DNA of 64,000 nucleotides, taken from positions 310,001-374,000 of the forward strand of contig CAVUKN010000004.1 in NCBI GenBank assembly GCA_963742105.1, given 5' to 3'. The translations under genes and the position numbers were made by a program. Shown here one piece after another: positions 10,733 to 18,606 of this stretch (positions are counted from its first letter, which is position 1; every line of letters starts with the position of its first letter). The stretch is from Gp6-AA40 sp963742105. Lineage in GTDB: Bacteria; Acidobacteriota; Vicinamibacteria; Vicinamibacterales; UBA2999. The notes under the pieces are model-generated. The model worked only from the letters and a program-made list of their open reading frames with translations. It was not told where the DNA came from and searched no databases.

Positions 10733-11248
10733 ATGCGCCCGTTCAGATTCCGCGCCCAGGTCGCACTCGAGCTGCGCCGCCGCGAACATGACGAGGCGCT
10801 TCGCCGGCGGGCGGCGGCCGAAATCGCACTGGGCGCCGCCGACGCCGCCGTTGCGTCTGCCGAGGCCGCGATTGCTGCCGCGGACGAACGGTGCGCGGCC
10901 GTGATGGCGGAGACGGTCGAACATTCGCGGATCCACTGGCACCGGGCGTGGCGCGTCCGCTGCGTGGAGGAGCGGACGGGGCTGCAGACACGACGCGCCC
11001 AGCACGATCTGGAGCTGCGCCAGGCGGCGGAGCACGTATCCCACACGCACCGGCGGGTGCGATCGCTGGAACGGCTGCGCGAACACGCGCTGGAGAAGTG
11101 GGTCCGCGCAGAACAGCAGGACGAACGAAAGACGATGGATGCGCTGGCGGCAAGCCGGTTCGTCCGAGAAGGGGATGGCAGTGACGACAACTGGACCGGT
11201 GACGAACGGCACGACGGCCACGGATACGACGTCGACAAGCAGCAGTGA
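10733..11248 (+). CDS. fliJ: Flagellar export chaperone-like protein FliJ
   Basis: FliJ sits in the centre of the FliI ring and escorts export chaperones. The 171-residue product is almost entirely charged helix (FRFRAQVALELRRREHDEAL onward), the expected antiparallel coiled coil with N-terminal RAQVALELR. The last 25 residues overlap flgD by 74 bases and look unlike FliJ, so a one-base error near 11160-11180 may hide an earlier stop. It follows fliI directly. Confidence 0.8.
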   Translation: MRPFRFRAQVALELRRREHDEALRRRAAAEIALGAADAAVASAEAAIAAADERCAAVMAETVEHSRIHWHRAWRVRCVEERTGLQTRRAQHDLELRQAAEHVSHTHRRVRSLERLREHALEKWVRAEQQDERKTMDALAASRFVREGDGSDDNWTGDERHDGHGYDVDKQQ

Positions 11249-11474
11249 TCGGACCAAGGATGCTTTGGGCCGCGATGCGTTTCTGCAGCTGCTGACCACG
11301 CAGCTGGCGCATCAGGATCCGATGCAGCCGCAGGCGGACACGGCATTCATCGCGCAGCTCGCGCAATTCAGCTCGCTCGAGCAGCTCCAGCAGATGCGCA
11401 GCACATTGGACACCATCGCGGCGGGGCTGGCGCTGCCTTCGACTGACGGGCAGACGTCCGTCAACAAGGAGTAG
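11175..11474 (+). CDS. flgD: Flagellar hook-capping protein FlgD (short form)
   Basis: FlgD caps the growing hook. Only the conserved N-terminal region is encoded, 99 residues, including DRTKDALGRDAFLQLLTTQL and FIAQLAQFSSLEQLQQM. The Ig-like C-terminal domains of enterobacterial FlgD are absent, as in some other bacteria. ATG 11175 is preferred over an upstream ATG at 11139 because it begins just after a GAGAAGGGG sequence and starts the usual low-complexity leader. flgE begins 2 bases after the stop. Confidence 0.85.
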   Translation: MAVTTTGPVTNGTTATDTTSTSSSDRTKDALGRDAFLQLLTTQLAHQDPMQPQADTAFIAQLAQFSSLEQLQQMRSTLDTIAAGLALPSTDGQTSVNKE

Positions 11475-11476
11475 AT

Positions 11477-12762
11477 ATGGCAATCGGATCCTTCTCGGCC
11501 GGTTTGTCCGGCCTGACCGCGAACGCGGAAGCGCTCAAGGTCGTCGGCAACAATCTGGCGAACCTCAACACCGTGGGCTATCAAGGCGAGCTCCGTCGCG
11601 TTCCAGGAGCTGGTCAGTCAGGGTGGCCAGGCGAGCGCGCGTGGTCTCGGCGTGGCGGTGGCCTCGGTCGCCCCGATCTTCTCGCAGGGTTCGATCGAGA
11701 GCAGCCGCGAAGCCACGAACGTGGCGATCCAGGGCAACGGCATGTTCGTGGTGCAGGGCCCGCAAGGGACTGTCTATACGCGTGCCGGCAACTTCAGCTT
11801 CAACTCTCGAGGGCGATCTGGTGACGCCCGACGGCTACAAGGTCCAGGGATACACCGACATCGACCCGGTCTCCGGCGAAGTCCTCGCCACCGGTGCGCC
11901 CACCGACATCAGGATTCCGCCCGGAGTGCTGCGTGCGCCGACACCCACGAGCGTGATCACGATGTCGTCCAACCTCGACGCGACTGCCGCCGTCGGGGAC
12001 ACACTCGACACGTCGATGCAGATCTACGACTCGCTCGGTGCAGCGCACGTGATGAACGTGACTTACACGAACACCGGCCCGGGCCAGTGGAGCTATTCGC
12101 TGACCCTGCCAGGCGCCGACGTGGCGCCCCCCAGCGCGACCCCGGCGGTCGTCTCCTCGGGGACGCTCGCATTCGACAGCAACGGCGTCCTCCAGTCGAT
12201 CACCCCGGGCACAGGGTCGACCGGTGGTGGCACCGCGACGCCGGGGCCGATCGCGCCGATCCAGTTCACGTCGCCCGCATTTGCGAACGGCGCTGCTGCC
12301 AGCACGCTGACCTGGAAGGTGGTTGATGCCAACGCGACCGCTTCGTTGACCGGATTTGCGTCGCCGAGCGCGACGTCGTCGAAGACGCAGAATGGTACGC
12401 CCGCCGGTCGCCTCGACCTGCTCAGCATCGGCAACGACGGCACGATCACCGCGAAAGTCGGTGCTGGCGAAGCCGTGGCCGTGGGTCGGCTCGCACTGGC
12501 TACCTTCAACAATTTCAAAGGTCTCGTGGACATCGGCGCCAACAAGTTCCAGTCGAGTCTCGAATCGGGTCTGCCGAACGTCGGCGAGCCGGGGACAGGC
12601 GGGCGTGGAACCGTGATCGGCTCGGCACTCGAGCAGTCGAACGTCGACATCGCTTATGAGTTCACGCAGATGATCCTCGCGCAGCGCGGCTATCAGGCGA
12701 ACTCGAAGAGCATCACGGTGTCCGACGAGTTGCTCGTCGACACGCTCAGCATGAAACGTTGA
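11477..12762 (+). CDS. flgE: Flagellar hook protein FlgE (frameshifted)
   Basis: FlgE polymerises into the hook. The N-terminus reads MAIGSFSAGLSGLTANAEAL followed by VGNNLANLNTVGY. Insertions near 11585 (an extra C in TATCAAGGCG) and near 11808 (an extra C in TCTCGAGGGC) shift the frame. Between and after them are VAIQGNGMFVVQGPQGTVYT, LVTPDGYKVQGY, and the C-terminal signature LEQSNVDIAYEFTQMILAQR with GYQANSKSI. The expected length is about 428 residues. The stop overlaps the fliK start (TGATG). Confidence 0.9.
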
Positions 12763-14564
12763 TGGCCGCTACCGTTGACATCGCCGGGGCACTGGCCCCG
12801 GCGACTTCCCGGCCGTCCGTCCCCGGTGAACAACGACCGGATGGCACGCCGCGTTCGGCAAACGCAGCGGGGAAGTCGAAGTCACACAGCGTCCGAGCAT
12901 CCAGGTCCGCGAAGGCCGCGGCCGATGCGAACGACGCATTCGACACGCAACTGGACGCCGTGCTGCCAGGCGCAGGCGAGTCGAAGTGCAAGGCACCCGC
13001 GTCGAAGGGTGCGCCCACCGGCGCGTCCGATGAGGACGGCGCGGACGTTCAGTCGCGAGATCAGGGGTCGGCCGGTGCCGTGCTCACGCCGTGGATGTTG
13101 AGGGCGCCGGGCGACGTCACTCCTGACGTCAGCGTTGACAGCGTTCCAGCGCCGTCGGGGGCCGAAGCAGCCGCCGGCGTCCAGGCAACGGAAGCCCCAC
13201 TCCAGGCCGATGCAGCGTCTGGGGCAGAGCGAACGACAGGTGCGGTTCCGCGCAGCGGTCCGCCCATCGACGTCCCGAGCACTCAGAGGTCATTGACGAT
13301 ACCGCCGGGGGTTGTTGATGTACCGCCCGGGCAGCCGGTTCCCAAGCTGGTTTCGGACGGAACGACTGTCAGCGACGCGCCTGCGCGGAACACGGCCGCA
13401 TCAGGAAGCGTCGGCGCGCAACCCCCCACCGTTTCGGAGCCTGGGAGCGTTGCTTCATCGTCGACACCAGCCGATGGGATAGATCGAACATCGACGATGC
13501 AAACGCCGGCTGCGCCCGCCGCGAGCAGTAACGAGCCGTCTGTGGCGACGGGGACGACGTCGACCCGTGCGACTCAACCCGGCTTCACCTTCGTCGCTGA
13601 ACCGTCGGATTCATCCGCGCGGCCAACGGTTGCTGATGCCGCAATCGAAGCGCCTCAATCCCAGACACCGGTGGCCGCTGCGACATCTCCAGCAAACGGG
13701 GCAGCTAACCACATGACGCAGCAGCAAGGCTCCGTCGTCGGTCAAGCGGCGGCCGTCGCATCGAACGTGACGCCGGTCGCGGGAGTGCGCACGAATTCGA
13801 CGCGAGCCGAAGCGACCTCCGTGACGGCGTCGCCCGCGGTTCACACGCAGCAGCGTCATGGTGGACAGATTGCTGCGCCGCGGGAATCGACCAGGACACA
13901 GGCGGGCGCGGCCCGCGACGCGTCCGCGGGCGCCAAGGCCGGCGATGCGTCCGCGAACGTTCCCGCCATCGACGATCAGCGGCGTAACGAATCGTCTGGT
14001 GATGCCGACCTGCCCGTGTCGAAAGTCATTGGCGTGGCCGCAGGCTCAGCCCCGCCGGCGCCGGAGGCGCTCCCGCCCGTGTCCACTCCAGGCGTGACGC
14101 ACGCGACGGTGTCGGCGGTGCCCACGATGGACGGAGCCAGGCAAATTTCCGTGGATGCAATGTCGCTCGCCGAGCCGTTGCCTGCACCGACGGCAGACGT
14201 GCCCGACCCCGACACGCCGCATCGTCTGGTGCAGTCGCTACGGATGCAGTTCCTGCGTGGCGGCGGCGACGCGGTCGTCCAGTTGCGGCCGGAGCACCTT
14301 GGCGAGGTGACCGTGTCGCTGCGGGTCGAGCAGGGAAGCGTCGCGGCGCGAATCACCGCGGCCGACCCGGTGGTCGCGGAATGGCTGCAGGCACACCAGG
14401 GCTCGCTGCGCGAGGGGCTGCAGGCGAACGGCCTGACGCTGGAGCGGCTGACGATCGATCGCGACGGGCGCTCGCCCGATCGGCGTGAACGTCGTGAACC
14501 GCCCCCGCGCCAGCGCTTCCGGCAGCCGTCGGAGCCGCAATCGACGTTCGAACTGACGATCTGA
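12762..14564 (+). CDS. fliK: Hook-length control protein FliK
   Basis: A 600-residue protein. Residues 1-470 are low-complexity Ala/Pro/Ser/Thr/Val sequence, as expected of an unfolded secreted ruler. The C-terminal Flg_hook domain (about residues 485-570) contains VVQLRPEHLGEVTVSLRVEQ and LREGLQANGLTLERL, which switch the export gate from hook to filament substrates. The reading frame is unbroken, unlike its neighbours. ATG 12762 overlaps the flgE stop. It closes the flgB operon; a palindromic spacer follows. Confidence 0.9.
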   Translation: MAATVDIAGALAPATSRPSVPGEQRPDGTPRSANAAGKSKSHSVRASRSAKAAADANDAFDTQLDAVLPGAGESKCKAPASKGAPTGASDEDGADVQSRDQGSAGAVLTPWMLRAPGDVTPDVSVDSVPAPSGAEAAAGVQATEAPLQADAASGAERTTGAVPRSGPPIDVPSTQRSLTIPPGVVDVPPGQPVPKLVSDGTTVSDAPARNTAASGSVGAQPPTVSEPGSVASSSTPADGIDRTSTMQTPAAPAASSNEPSVATGTTSTRATQPGFTFVAEPSDSSARPTVADAAIEAPQSQTPVAAATSPANGAANHMTQQQGSVVGQAAAVASNVTPVAGVRTNSTRAEATSVTASPAVHTQQRHGGQIAAPRESTRTQAGAARDASAGAKAGDASANVPAIDDQRRNESSGDADLPVSKVIGVAAGSAPPAPEALPPVSTPGVTHATVSAVPTMDGARQISVDAMSLAEPLPAPTADVPDPDTPHRLVQSLRMQFLRGGGDAVVQLRPEHLGEVTVSLRVEQGSVAARITAADPVVAEWLQAHQGSLREGLQANGLTLERLTIDRDGRSPDRRERREPPPRQRFRQPSEPQSTFELTI

Positions 14565-14570
14565 ACTGGC

Positions 14571-14698
14571 TGGTAGCCGGTAGCCGGTAGCTGGTAGTAG
14601 GGCGGACCTTCACGTCCGCCATCCTGGCGGGGCTAACGCCCTGCGCTTACTGTGGCGTGGTAGCGGAACGGCTACCTGCCACCGGCTACCGGCTAGCC
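14571..14698. repeat. Inverted heptamer repeat after fliK
   Basis: Tandem CGGTAGC-type heptamers at 14571-14597 face inverted copies (GCTACCG) at 14670-14698. Between them is a short GC palindrome (GGCGGACCTTCACGTCCGCC, 14602-14621). The element can form a long hairpin and may end the fliK message. The 289-base gap has no gene that I can see. Confidence 0.7.
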
Positions 14699-14790
14699 AA
14701 GAGGACGGCGGACCGACATAGGCGTCGGCCAGGCGTCCGTCCTGTAGCCGAACCCGCTGCGTTTTGTTGGGAAATTCTGCAGTCTCACCC

Positions 14791-14806
14791 GGGCACCGCG
14801 GTTGCT
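14791..14806 (+). promoter_or_regulatory. Sigma-54 type -24/-12 promoter of the fliL operon
   Basis: GGGCACCGCGGTTGCT matches TGGCACG-N4-TTGCW at GGCAC and TTGCT, with correct GG-N10-GC spacing, 48 bases before fliL. It strongly resembles the flgB site. The -24 region is also one arm of a perfect palindrome (CCCGGGCAC with GTGCCCGGG, about 14788-14817), so a structural role is an alternative. Confidence 0.55.
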
Positions 14807-14853
14807 CCGTGCCCGGGAGCGCCGTGCATGCCGTGCGGTGACCCTCAGGTGCC

Positions 14854-15330
14854 ATGAGCAACCCAGACCCGCCGTCCACTCCCAAGAGCCGTTCGAAGCT
14901 GCTGATGATCGGGGTCCCTGTTGCTGTCCTGCTGCTCGGCGGCGCCGGTGGCGGCTTCTGGTACGTGAAGAACGTCCGGGCTGCGTCCACAGGCGAGAAG
15001 AAGGCGGTCGAGGAGCCGGAAGCGACCGGTTACCTGAGGTTCGATCCCTTCACAGTCAACCTGGCCGACCCTGGCGGGCGGCGGTATCTGCGCGTCGCCG
15101 TCGGTCTCGTGCTGCAGGACGTCAACACGGCGAAGAAGGTCACCGAAGACGAACTGATCATGTCGAAGGTGCGTTCCATTCTCATCGACACGCTCTCCGG
15201 CCGCCTGGCCGCCGACCTCTCTACGCCCGATGGACGCGCCGCGTTGAAGAAGGCCATCGCCGCAGCCGCTTCCGACGCCGGCCATATGGAAGTTCGCGAT
15301 GTCCTCTTCACTGATTTCATCGTCCAGTAG
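14854..15330 (+). CDS. fliL: Flagellar basal body-associated protein FliL
   Basis: FliL surrounds the stator at the motor. The 158-residue protein has a single N-terminal membrane segment (LLMIGVPVAVLLLGGAGGGF, residues 15-34) and a periplasmic FliL domain with YLRFDPFTVNLADPGGRRYL and the C-terminal VRDVLFTDFIVQ. It leads the second flagellar operon behind a sigma-54 type site. The next gene may begin inside its last 32 bases. Confidence 0.95.
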   Translation: MSNPDPPSTPKSRSKLLMIGVPVAVLLLGGAGGGFWYVKNVRAASTGEKKAVEEPEATGYLRFDPFTVNLADPGGRRYLRVAVGLVLQDVNTAKKVTEDELIMSKVRSILIDTLSGRLAADLSTPDGRAALKKAIAAAASDAGHMEVRDVLFTDFIVQ

Positions 15331-15841
15331 CCTGGCGGAAGGCCGGCTGCAGGACGCGCTCTGTCACGTGGAACTGATGCTCGGCACCGGTTCGATGTCT
15401 CTGCGCGAGTGCCTGGCTCTGGCGACCGGGTCGGTGATCCGCCTGTCGCAGCCGGCCGGCGGCTATCTGCAGGTCGTGGCCAACGGTGTGCCGCTCGCCC
15501 GCGGCGAGGTCGTCACGCTGGACCAGAGCGTCGCCGTTCGCATCACCGACATTCTCCCGCCGGTCGTCCGGCAACCGCACGTCATGAACGAGCTGATTGC
15601 GGTTTCCGCTGTCCTGGCACTGCTGGGCGGTGTCTTGTGGCTGCTCAAGACCGGCATGCTGAGTCGCCTCGCCGCACGGTCGTCGGCCGTCGCCGTCGAA
15701 ACCGCCGTTTCGCTCGGTGAACGACGGCAGCTGGTCATCGTCGCGGTCGAAGGCCGGCGACTGCTGCTGGGTGTGACGGCAGCGCAGGTGACGCTCGTCA
15801 CCGAGCTCGCGTCGCAGCCGGCCGAGGGCATTCGTTCATGA
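15299..15841 (+). CDS. FliN-type SpoA domain fused to FliO
   Basis: The 180-residue reading frame joins two flagellar modules. Residues about 23-95 form a SpoA/FliN domain (MSLRECLALATGSVIRLSQP, GVPLARGEVVTLDQSVAVRI). Residues 97-180 look like FliO: a membrane segment (LIAVSAVLALLGGVLWLL) and a cytoplasmic tail with SLGERRQLVIVAVEGRRLLL. A separate FliN is encoded beside fliM, so this is a second SpoA protein. The fusion may be real or may come from one inserted base, because in the +1 frame a TGA overlaps the internal ATG at 15584 (ATGA), the junction style used throughout this operon. An alternative start is GTG 15368. Confidence 0.75.
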   Translation: MSSSLISSSSSLAEGRLQDALCHVELMLGTGSMSLRECLALATGSVIRLSQPAGGYLQVVANGVPLARGEVVTLDQSVAVRITDILPPVVRQPHVMNELIAVSAVLALLGGVLWLLKTGMLSRLAARSSAVAVETAVSLGERRQLVIVAVEGRRLLLGVTAAQVTLVTELASQPAEGIRS

Positions 15842-16500
15842 ACCCGGTCGACATCCGCCTGGACGGAATCGGCACGATCTCGGCACCGCTGCAGATCGTC
15901 CTGGTTCTGACCCTGCTGTCGTTTCTCCCTGCCATCCTCATCACGATGACCGCCTTCACCAGAATCGTCATCGTGTTCCATTTCTTGAGGCAGGCGCTCG
16001 GCACGCAGGAAATGCCCTCGAACCAGATCCTGATCGGACTGTCGCTGTTCCTGACGATGTTCGTGATGGCGCCGGTGGCGCAGAAGGTCAACGCGGACGC
16101 GATTGCGCCGGCGATGGCGGGCAAGCTGTCGCTGACCGACGCCACCGAACGGGGCGCGCCGCCGCTGCGCGAGTTCATGCTGCGGCAGACACGCGAGGCC
16201 GACCTGCGCCTGTTCATCGAGCTGTCCAAGACGCCGCGGCCGCCGTCGGCAGATCAACTGCCGATGACCGTCGTCATTCCGGCCTACGTCATCTCCGAAC
16301 TGAAGACCGGATTCCAGATGGGCTTCTTTCTCTTCGTCCCCTTCGTCGTCATCGATCTCGTCGTGTCGACGACGCTGCTGTCGATGGGCATGATGCAACT
16401 GCCGCCGGCGATGATCTCGCTGCCGTTCAAGGTCCTGCTGTTCGTGATGATCGACGGCTGGAACCTGCTGGTCGGCTCGCTCGTGCGCAGCTTTCACTGA
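15838..16500 (+). CDS. fliP: Flagellar export gate protein FliP
   Basis: FliP forms the core pore of the flagellar type III export gate. The 220-residue protein has four membrane segments and classic motifs: LTLLSFLPAILITMTAFTRI, FHFLRQALGTQEMPSNQILI, VVIPAYVISELKTGFQMGFF and MGMMQLPPAMISLPFKVLLF. Its start overlaps the FliO stop (ATGA). fliQ follows after 8 bases. There is no cleavable signal before the first segment. The frame is intact. Confidence 0.97.
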   Translation: MNPVDIRLDGIGTISAPLQIVLVLTLLSFLPAILITMTAFTRIVIVFHFLRQALGTQEMPSNQILIGLSLFLTMFVMAPVAQKVNADAIAPAMAGKLSLTDATERGAPPLREFMLRQTREADLRLFIELSKTPRPPSADQLPMTVVIPAYVISELKTGFQMGFFLFVPFVVIDLVVSTTLLSMGMMQLPPAMISLPFKVLLFVMIDGWNLLVGSLVRSFH

Positions 16501-16508
16501 GGCGAGTC

Positions 16509-16778
16509 GTGTCCGAAGCTCTTGTCGTCGGTATCGTCCGCCAGGCCCTCGAGATGGCGATCGCCGTCAGCCTCCCGATGCTGGCGGCGGGACTGATCGC
16601 CGGCGTCGCGGTCAGCCTCTTCCAGACGGTGACGTCGATTCAGGACAACGTCCTGGCATTCATCCCCCGTGCAGCCGCGATCGTCGCGGTGTTCGCGCTG
16701 ACCTTTCCCTGGATGCTCCGTCAGGTGAGCGGGTTCGCCGCCGAGATCGTCCGCCGTCTTCCCGAGTTCATCCGCTGA
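16509..16778 (+). CDS. fliQ: Flagellar export gate protein FliQ
   Basis: An 89-residue protein with two membrane hairpins (about residues 13-35 and 50-75), the normal FliQ layout. Motifs LPMLAAGLIAGVAVSLFQTV and TSIQDNVLAFIPR are typical. GTG 16509 is chosen because no ATG lies upstream in frame and the FliQ N-terminus fits. The stop overlaps the fliR ATG at 16778. Confidence 0.95.
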   Translation: MSEALVVGIVRQALEMAIAVSLPMLAAGLIAGVAVSLFQTVTSIQDNVLAFIPRAAAIVAVFALTFPWMLRQVSGFAAEIVRRLPEFIR

Positions 16779-17530
16779 TGGATCTCGCGGCGTTCGCGCG
16801 ATTCGGCATCATCCTGGTCCGCCCTGGCGCGCTGCTGCTGATGGCGCCCGGATTTGGCGGCCAGACCGTCCCGATGCTGACCCGTGTCGCGTTGACGGTA
16901 CTGCTCGCGTTGTCGCTGGCGCCACTGGTCACCATGCCTTCCGGGCCTGATGCCGGCATTGCGCTGACCATTGCCCGTGAATCGGCCATCGGTCTGGCGC
17001 TTGGGATGACTGCGCGGGCACTGATGGCCGGTGCGGAACTCGCGGGCCATCTGTGCAGCCAGCAGATTGGCTTCTCGTACGCCGCGACCGTCAATCCGGA
17101 CGGCGGCGCCCGCAACACCATGCTCGCGACGTTGTACGGGCTGGTCGCGGCGGTGGCGTGGCTCGGCATCAATGGACATCACCTGCTGCTGCGGGCGCTG
17201 GCCTCGTCGTACGAGAGCCTGCCGGTCGGCGGCGGCGCCGTCGATCCGTCGCTGATCCCGGCAATCCGGCAGATTCTCGGCGTGGTGTTTCTCACCGGCG
17301 TCAGGCTGGCGTCTCCCGTGATCGCCGTCCTCCTGCTCGTCGAAGTGGCGCTCGGATTGATCTCGCGCACGGTACCGTCGTTCCACGCGCTCGTTGTCGG
17401 CACCTCGATCCGGCTGGTGGTCGGAATCGGCGTGGCGGCGCTCACGCTGGCGGCCGTGCCGGGGCTCACTCGCACGCTGGCCGAACGGGTGATTGCCATC
17501 GGCGCTTCGCTCGCCGCCGGGTTCAGGTAA
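16778..17530 (+). CDS. fliR: Flagellar export gate protein FliR
   Basis: A 250-residue membrane protein that completes the FliPQR gate. About six hydrophobic segments are visible. Family motifs include FGIILVRPGALLLMAPGFGG at the start, MTARALMAGAELAGHLCSQQ, IGFSYAATVNPDGGARN and EVALGLISRTVPSFHALVVG. Co-directional and tightly packed between fliQ and flhB. Confidence 0.95.
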   Translation: MDLAAFARFGIILVRPGALLLMAPGFGGQTVPMLTRVALTVLLALSLAPLVTMPSGPDAGIALTIARESAIGLALGMTARALMAGAELAGHLCSQQIGFSYAATVNPDGGARNTMLATLYGLVAAVAWLGINGHHLLLRALASSYESLPVGGGAVDPSLIPAIRQILGVVFLTGVRLASPVIAVLLLVEVALGLISRTVPSFHALVVGTSIRLVVGIGVAALTLAAVPGLTRTLAERVIAIGASLAAGFR

Positions 17531-17533
17531 GCC

Positions 17534-18601
17534 ATGTCGGGCGAGCGCACAGAACAACCGACAGCCCACCGGCTGAAAGAGGCGCGCAAGCAGGGGCAGA
17601 TCGCGCGCAGCCGCGACCTGGCGATCGCGGTGGCATCGGTCGCGTCGACGATGGCGATGGCGTATACGGGTTCGCATCTGATCCATGGGCTGATGGACCT
17701 GGTGCGGAGCGGGCTCGACTCCTTTGGCAACGCGCCGCTGACGGCGATCGCGCCGACGGAACTCGGTGCGCTGATGCTGCGGTCGGCTCTCCAGTTGGCC
17801 ACGCTGGTCGGGCCGCTCGCGCTCGTGACCATGGTTGCCGCCGTCGGGATGCACGGCTTCCAGGGAGGCTGGTCGTTTGCACCGGGTGCGCTCCGCCTGA
17901 ACTGGTCGCGCCTGAACCCGTCCTCCGGCGCCAAGAAGCTGTCGTTCGGCCAGTCCGGAGTCGAGACGCCTCAAGGCCATGCTCGTCTGCGCCGTCGTCG
18001 CGACGCTGACCTGGCAGGCGATGCGGTCGACACTCGCGGATGCGCCGCGCTTCCCGTGGATGACACCGGCGGACGCCGCCAGCTGCCACGTGGTCGCATG
18101 TGGAGTGGCTGCTGCTGCGGTGCCGGCTGGTTCCTGGCAGCGATCGCTCTCGCCGACTACGGCTGGCAGCGCTTCCGCCTGCTGCAGTCGATGAGGATGA
18201 CGCGGCAGGAGGTCAAGGACGAAGTCCGCCAGAACGAAGGCAGCGGTGAAGTCAAAGGCCGCATCCGGCGCCTGCAGCGTGAGATGTCGAAGCGCCGGAT
18301 GCTGCGCGACGTCCCGCGCGCCACGGTCGTCATCACCAACCCGACGCACTTTGCAGTGGCGCTCGCATACGACCGCGAATCGATGGTCGCGCCGAAGGTG
18401 CTGGCCAAGGGCGCGGACTACCTCGCGCTTCGCATTCGCGAACGGGCGAAGCAGCACGGGATCCCGTTGATCGAGAACAAGCCGCTGGCGCGAAGCCTCT
18501 ATACCACCGCCGAAGTCGGCGACACCATTCCGGCGCCGCTGTTTGCCGCCGTGGCCGAAGTCCTCGCCTACCTGGTGCGGATCAAGCGCCTGATCCTCTG
18601 A
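17534..18601 (+). CDS. flhB: Flagellar export switch protein FlhB (internal out-of-frame patch)
   Basis: FlhB sets substrate specificity of export through self-cleavage. It starts MSGERTEQPTAHRLKEARKQ and has the C-terminal cytoplasmic domain with the autocleavage motif NPTH in VVITNPTHFAVALAY. The stretch from about 17965 to 18115 reads as nonsense (RRRRDADLAGD) in the open frame, while the neighbouring frame gives the expected membrane sequence LVCAVVATLTWQAMRSTLAD. At least two compensating one-base errors therefore keep the frame open. The expected length is about 355 residues. Confidence 0.9.
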   Translation: MSGERTEQPTAHRLKEARKQGQIARSRDLAIAVASVASTMAMAYTGSHLIHGLMDLVRSGLDSFGNAPLTAIAPTELGALMLRSALQLATLVGPLALVTMVAAVGMHGFQGGWSFAPGALRLNWSRLNPSSGAKKLSFGQSGVETPQGHARLRRRRDADLAGDAVDTRGCAALPVDDTGGRRQLPRGRMWSGCCCGAGWFLAAIALADYGWQRFRLLQSMRMTRQEVKDEVRQNEGSGEVKGRIRRLQREMSKRRMLRDVPRATVVITNPTHFAVALAYDRESMVAPKVLAKGADYLALRIRERAKQHGIPLIENKPLARSLYTTAEVGDTIPAPLFAAVAEVLAYLVRIKRLIL

Positions 18602-18606
18602 GATCC

